From an uncultured Pelagibacteraceae bacterium (GTDB lineage Bacteria; Pseudomonadota; Alphaproteobacteria; Pelagibacterales; Pelagibacteraceae), in assembly GCA_902525625.1 (NCBI GenBank), contig CABZHM010000005.1, positions 1 to 64,000 of the forward strand: DNA of 64,000 nucleotides. The letters are read 5' to 3'. The notes under the pieces are model-generated. The model searched no databases. It was not told where the DNA came from and was given only the letters and a program-made list of their open reading frames with translations. Shown piece after piece: positions 62,501 through 64,000 of the stretch. Both the position numbers and the translations under genes were made by a program. Numbering within the stretch: position 1 is the first letter of the stretch; every line of letters begins with the position of its first letter.

Positions 62501-64000
62501 CTATCTTTTATTCCTCCGCCGTAAGCTATAAAAATTGTCTTAACTCCTTTTGGATCTCCATTCACATCTTTGTTAACCCCCGCTGCTTTACTATCAATTC
62601 TTAAATCTCTAATTTGTTTCAAGGCCTTTTCGTGGTGTTGCCACATACCATCACCTATTACAATAACGTAGTTAAGTTGGCATTCTGGACCATCTTGAGT
62701 TACGCCAATATCTGGGTCTAACATATACTCGTAGGCAAGTTGAGAAAATGCAGTTCCATCTGTTCCAAATCTTGTTCTCATATTATCAACAGCTTCAACA
62801 ATTCGATTAGACGTATTTGGTCCAATCCCTACAGGAATACAAGAATTGTCATCACATTGCTTAGATTTACCACTAGGATGTTGAGCCGCGTTCGACCACC
62901 CACGATAATAATCACAATAATCATTACATCTTTGAAACCATTTTGCCTTAGGACACATGTTGTGACAAGAATATTCACTAAATGGTAACCATTTTCCCTT
63001 AGCTCCTTTTCCATTTTTTACTGTTCCAGCGTTCCAATACCCATATCCAAAATACGCTCCACTTGTCAACGAACTATCATTAACAACCGCTTTAATTGCT
63101 CTTTTGGCTCCCTCAGCTCTACTTATTACTTTAGTTCCCAGTTCAGCAACCCAAGTAATAGTCCCTCCGCTTATATCAAATTCTTGAATTGAATTTTTCG
63201 CATTACCAACCCAAACTCTGTCATTCGACACATGAAGACCCACGGGTATATTAAAGAGAACATTTAATGGTGCGGACGCTGTTGGACCAAATCCCCCAAC
63301 AGTTGCTGAGGTAGTTATATTCGATGAGTTAATTGATAATTTTTGCAGTGTGTGACTAGTGTTACTTGTTGCATAAATAATACTTTCATCTTGTGGATCA
63401 ATACTCATTTTTGCAACTAGATTGTAAACATTACCATTAATATTTCTTTGAAAACGTGTAGGCTCATCAAAATTTGGACAATAATTCGTACCATTTAACG
63501 TAAGTGGAATACGATAAATTTCACCGTTAACTACATAAAAAAGGCCAGTTGAGTCATCCATTGAAATTGAATTTGTTTTTCTTAAATGACTTTTAAATGT
63601 TGAATTTGCACCATTTATAGAACAATTAATTTGATTACCGGTTGTCAAATTTCGTGCAAAAACAAATTCCGATTGTACGTATCTAAAACATACCCATCTC
63701 TTTCTCTTTTTTCTTCCTACACGCCTCTCATCTACGCATATCTCTTGATGGCCTGTTACAATTAAATGGTCCTCACCTCCTATAGTTCTGATATCTAAAC
63801 CCAAAGGATATAGTCTATCGAATCTTCCATTGCTCATTTTTCCAAGTTCCACACTATCAATAACCTCTACACAATCTCCATCTGCATCGATCGCAACAAT
63901 TGTGTCATAATCCCTGGAGACTGAATATATAACCTCTTTATTTGCAGGCACAACTCCAGCAACATTTGTAGACTTATCCATTTCACCAACAGTCCTAACT
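59536..64000 (-). CDS. pilY1: PilY1-like pilus tip adhesin, N-terminus beyond the right edge
   Basis: At least 1,487 residues; the frame is still open at base 64000 and no signal peptide is seen, so the start lies outside. N-terminal repeats (about 1-320 of the visible part) are NHL/propeller-like. A Cys-rich stretch (YSCHNMCPKAKWFQRCNDYC, about 340-360) and a vWA-like segment (NYVIVIGDGMW, about 440) follow. The C-terminal half is the conserved PilY1 propeller: YVLGDIYHSQIVEVG, RVLYVGANDGMLHAFDAKNG, MIPYGRGGAGYSILDVT. PilY1 proteins act at the pilus tip in adhesion and surface sensing, and support pilus assembly. Confidence 0.9.
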   Translation of the reverse strand, partial: VRTVGEMDKSTNVAGVVPANKEVIYSVSRDYDTIVAIDADGDCVEVIDSVELGKMSNGRFDRLYPLGLDIRTIGGEDHLIVTGHQEICVDERRVGRKKRKRWVCFRYVQSEFVFARNLTTGNQINCSINGANSTFKSHLRKTNSISMDDSTGLFYVVNGEIYRIPLTLNGTNYCPNFDEPTRFQRNINGNVYNLVAKMSIDPQDESIIYATSNTSHTLQKLSINSSNITTSATVGGFGPTASAPLNVLFNIPVGLHVSNDRVWVGNAKNSIQEFDISGGTITWVAELGTKVISRAEGAKRAIKAVVNDSSLTSGAYFGYGYWNAGTVKNGKGAKGKWLPFSEYSCHNMCPKAKWFQRCNDYCDYYRGWSNAAQHPSGKSKQCDDNSCIPVGIGPNTSNRIVEAVDNMRTRFGTDGTAFSQLAYEYMLDPDIGVTQDGPECQLNYVIVIGDGMWQHHEKALKQIRDLRIDSKAAGVNKDVNGDPKGVKTIFIAYGGGIKDRGDDQFKEAAKAGSCDDPNFGTSEQTDPECRQRIVAENPKELVTKLKSEIERIIASRLSFSAPAITATVQEGGDLFQGQFSLAQGQQWIGHLMRKGVTPDGFVIHKDTVNNWDAATILAGRDISTRKIWTPLQGKSYKDSGWNNWVEENSSEINKLFQILGNTVTDYHKTGSTCPGPDGNEDDIKGLINFVRGADYFLYRTGDDRCSGKGTKREYVLGDIYHSQIVEVGPPGANTNYTATNQEAYYRQKNGYAGFASSQSQRQRVLYVGANDGMLHAFDAKNGDELWGFVPPFIAGKLPEMINDNLDQGTGGNAKGGTNAIFAVDGSPVVHDMFIKAVKPDGQTEATKSWRTILMIPYGRGGAGYSILDVTEPLKPIHVYSVYNDFVRSKVMIALSDGTIINSEDGPAPALDYTSGSLNINDTEEAKNAKFNIEIARNLDLTNGGADDYTERDKIKDCVSDSNFYSGGTAACYKGRVWRIPYIMPEEFIEDPSSLPVQKVIDGTVTSLTVDKIEQEASLATITFREELVINLSEDDGSEAPGDETTFFTIKLPNIGTENPVYDYSKMGETWATPRIFRLPIEREESIDSDRYVAVMPAGFGKVGGVGSAVYVIDLESMNEQTGGQYPGKIASGGNGLIDIVDIDNTFNSAYGGTLDDLPNAVLGDPVVITPDTFRGAKWRGAMVYVNDYEGKISKINLTNELTSRGPNPAPIELYDYTTLFSLNTNAENGRVSFFGMDAAFGMDTKNLYLFGATGDFNDISRKSRGMDNILYGIRDFDFPNFRMVNSGGVGSITEALNARKIDSDDGYTLSPNCVNTADETMDQGDCPAIGKDAWVFKLDKPFDKRQDESLFTVEGSPNTSTQNLYHKATASPTVFKGTVYYPVYQPPEGIKCNVGNAYVCAADDECGINTSEEIGQAGRQMDANAGFDEKTGCYYLQPGVLSKLEVFADKLFANITTDSDDQEDTLISLLANDGAITVFRGNWRENY

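Noticed and set aside
36797-64000. Pilus block as a prophage, insertion element or genomic island
   Set aside because: No integrase, transposase, terminal repeats or tRNA junction; base composition and codon use look like the rest of the window.

Overview
The window is AT-rich, densely packed alphaproteobacterial chromosome. Overlapping genes, almost no non-coding DNA, lysine- and isoleucine-rich proteins, an alphaproteobacterial-type division/cell-wall cluster and Mla/LpxC/BamD outer-membrane genes all point to a streamlined marine SAR11-like (Pelagibacterales-type) bacterium. That placement is inferred from gene content and composition, not from a database comparison.

Left part (1-25.2 kb). 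A partial AsmA-like gene runs off the left edge. It is divergent from a UvrD/PcrA helicase and an aminopeptidase P, and these converge on ligA. Then comes one long minus-strand run, in transcription order: mraZ, ftsZ, rsmH, ftsL, ftsI, a fused murE-murF, mraY, murD, ftsW, murG, murC, murB, ddl, ftsQ, a truncated ftsA, lpxC, bamD, ligA. It covers almost the whole cytoplasmic route to lipid II plus the divisome. ftsZ sits directly after mraZ instead of after ftsA, and FtsA is reduced to 234 residues. A textbook promoter with three 10-bp-phased TGGG repeats (a MraZ operator) drives the run.

Middle part (25.3-36.8 kb) is housekeeping: RNase P RNA, an N-acetylmuramoyl-alanine amidase, mlaA-mlaC, two tRNAs (one CAU, one structurally odd Val-GAC), rpoD, dnaG with a degraded zinc site, a YqeY protein, and carA-carB.

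Right part (36.8-64 kb) is a type IV pilus region combined with a partner-switching signalling system. The pilus machinery is pilMN (fused), pilO, pilP, a lipoprotein secretin, pilB, pilC, two pilins, prepilin peptidase and a large PilY1-like adhesin cut by the right edge; no pilT retraction ATPase is present. Interleaved are three SpoIIE/RsbU-type phosphatases with different sensors (CHASE2, an ammonium transporter, and GAF), one STAS antagonist and one HATPase (RsbW-like) kinase, with no sigma factor or other obvious output gene. The same block holds a FecR-domain protein with a histone-H1-like polylysine tail, a TPR/beta-barrel protein, a small lipoprotein and an autotransporter.

The 551-bp gap upstream of pilMN carries eight copies of a TCTAACACA-type motif, four in each orientation, mostly about 21 bp apart. 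A second motif (CCCATTNTG-like) recurs upstream of several pilus and signalling genes, including as a near-perfect 25-bp palindrome between the divergent pilin and STAS genes. The most interesting hypothesis is that ammonium, envelope and cytosolic signals are integrated by one STAS/kinase pair to control pili or surface proteins.
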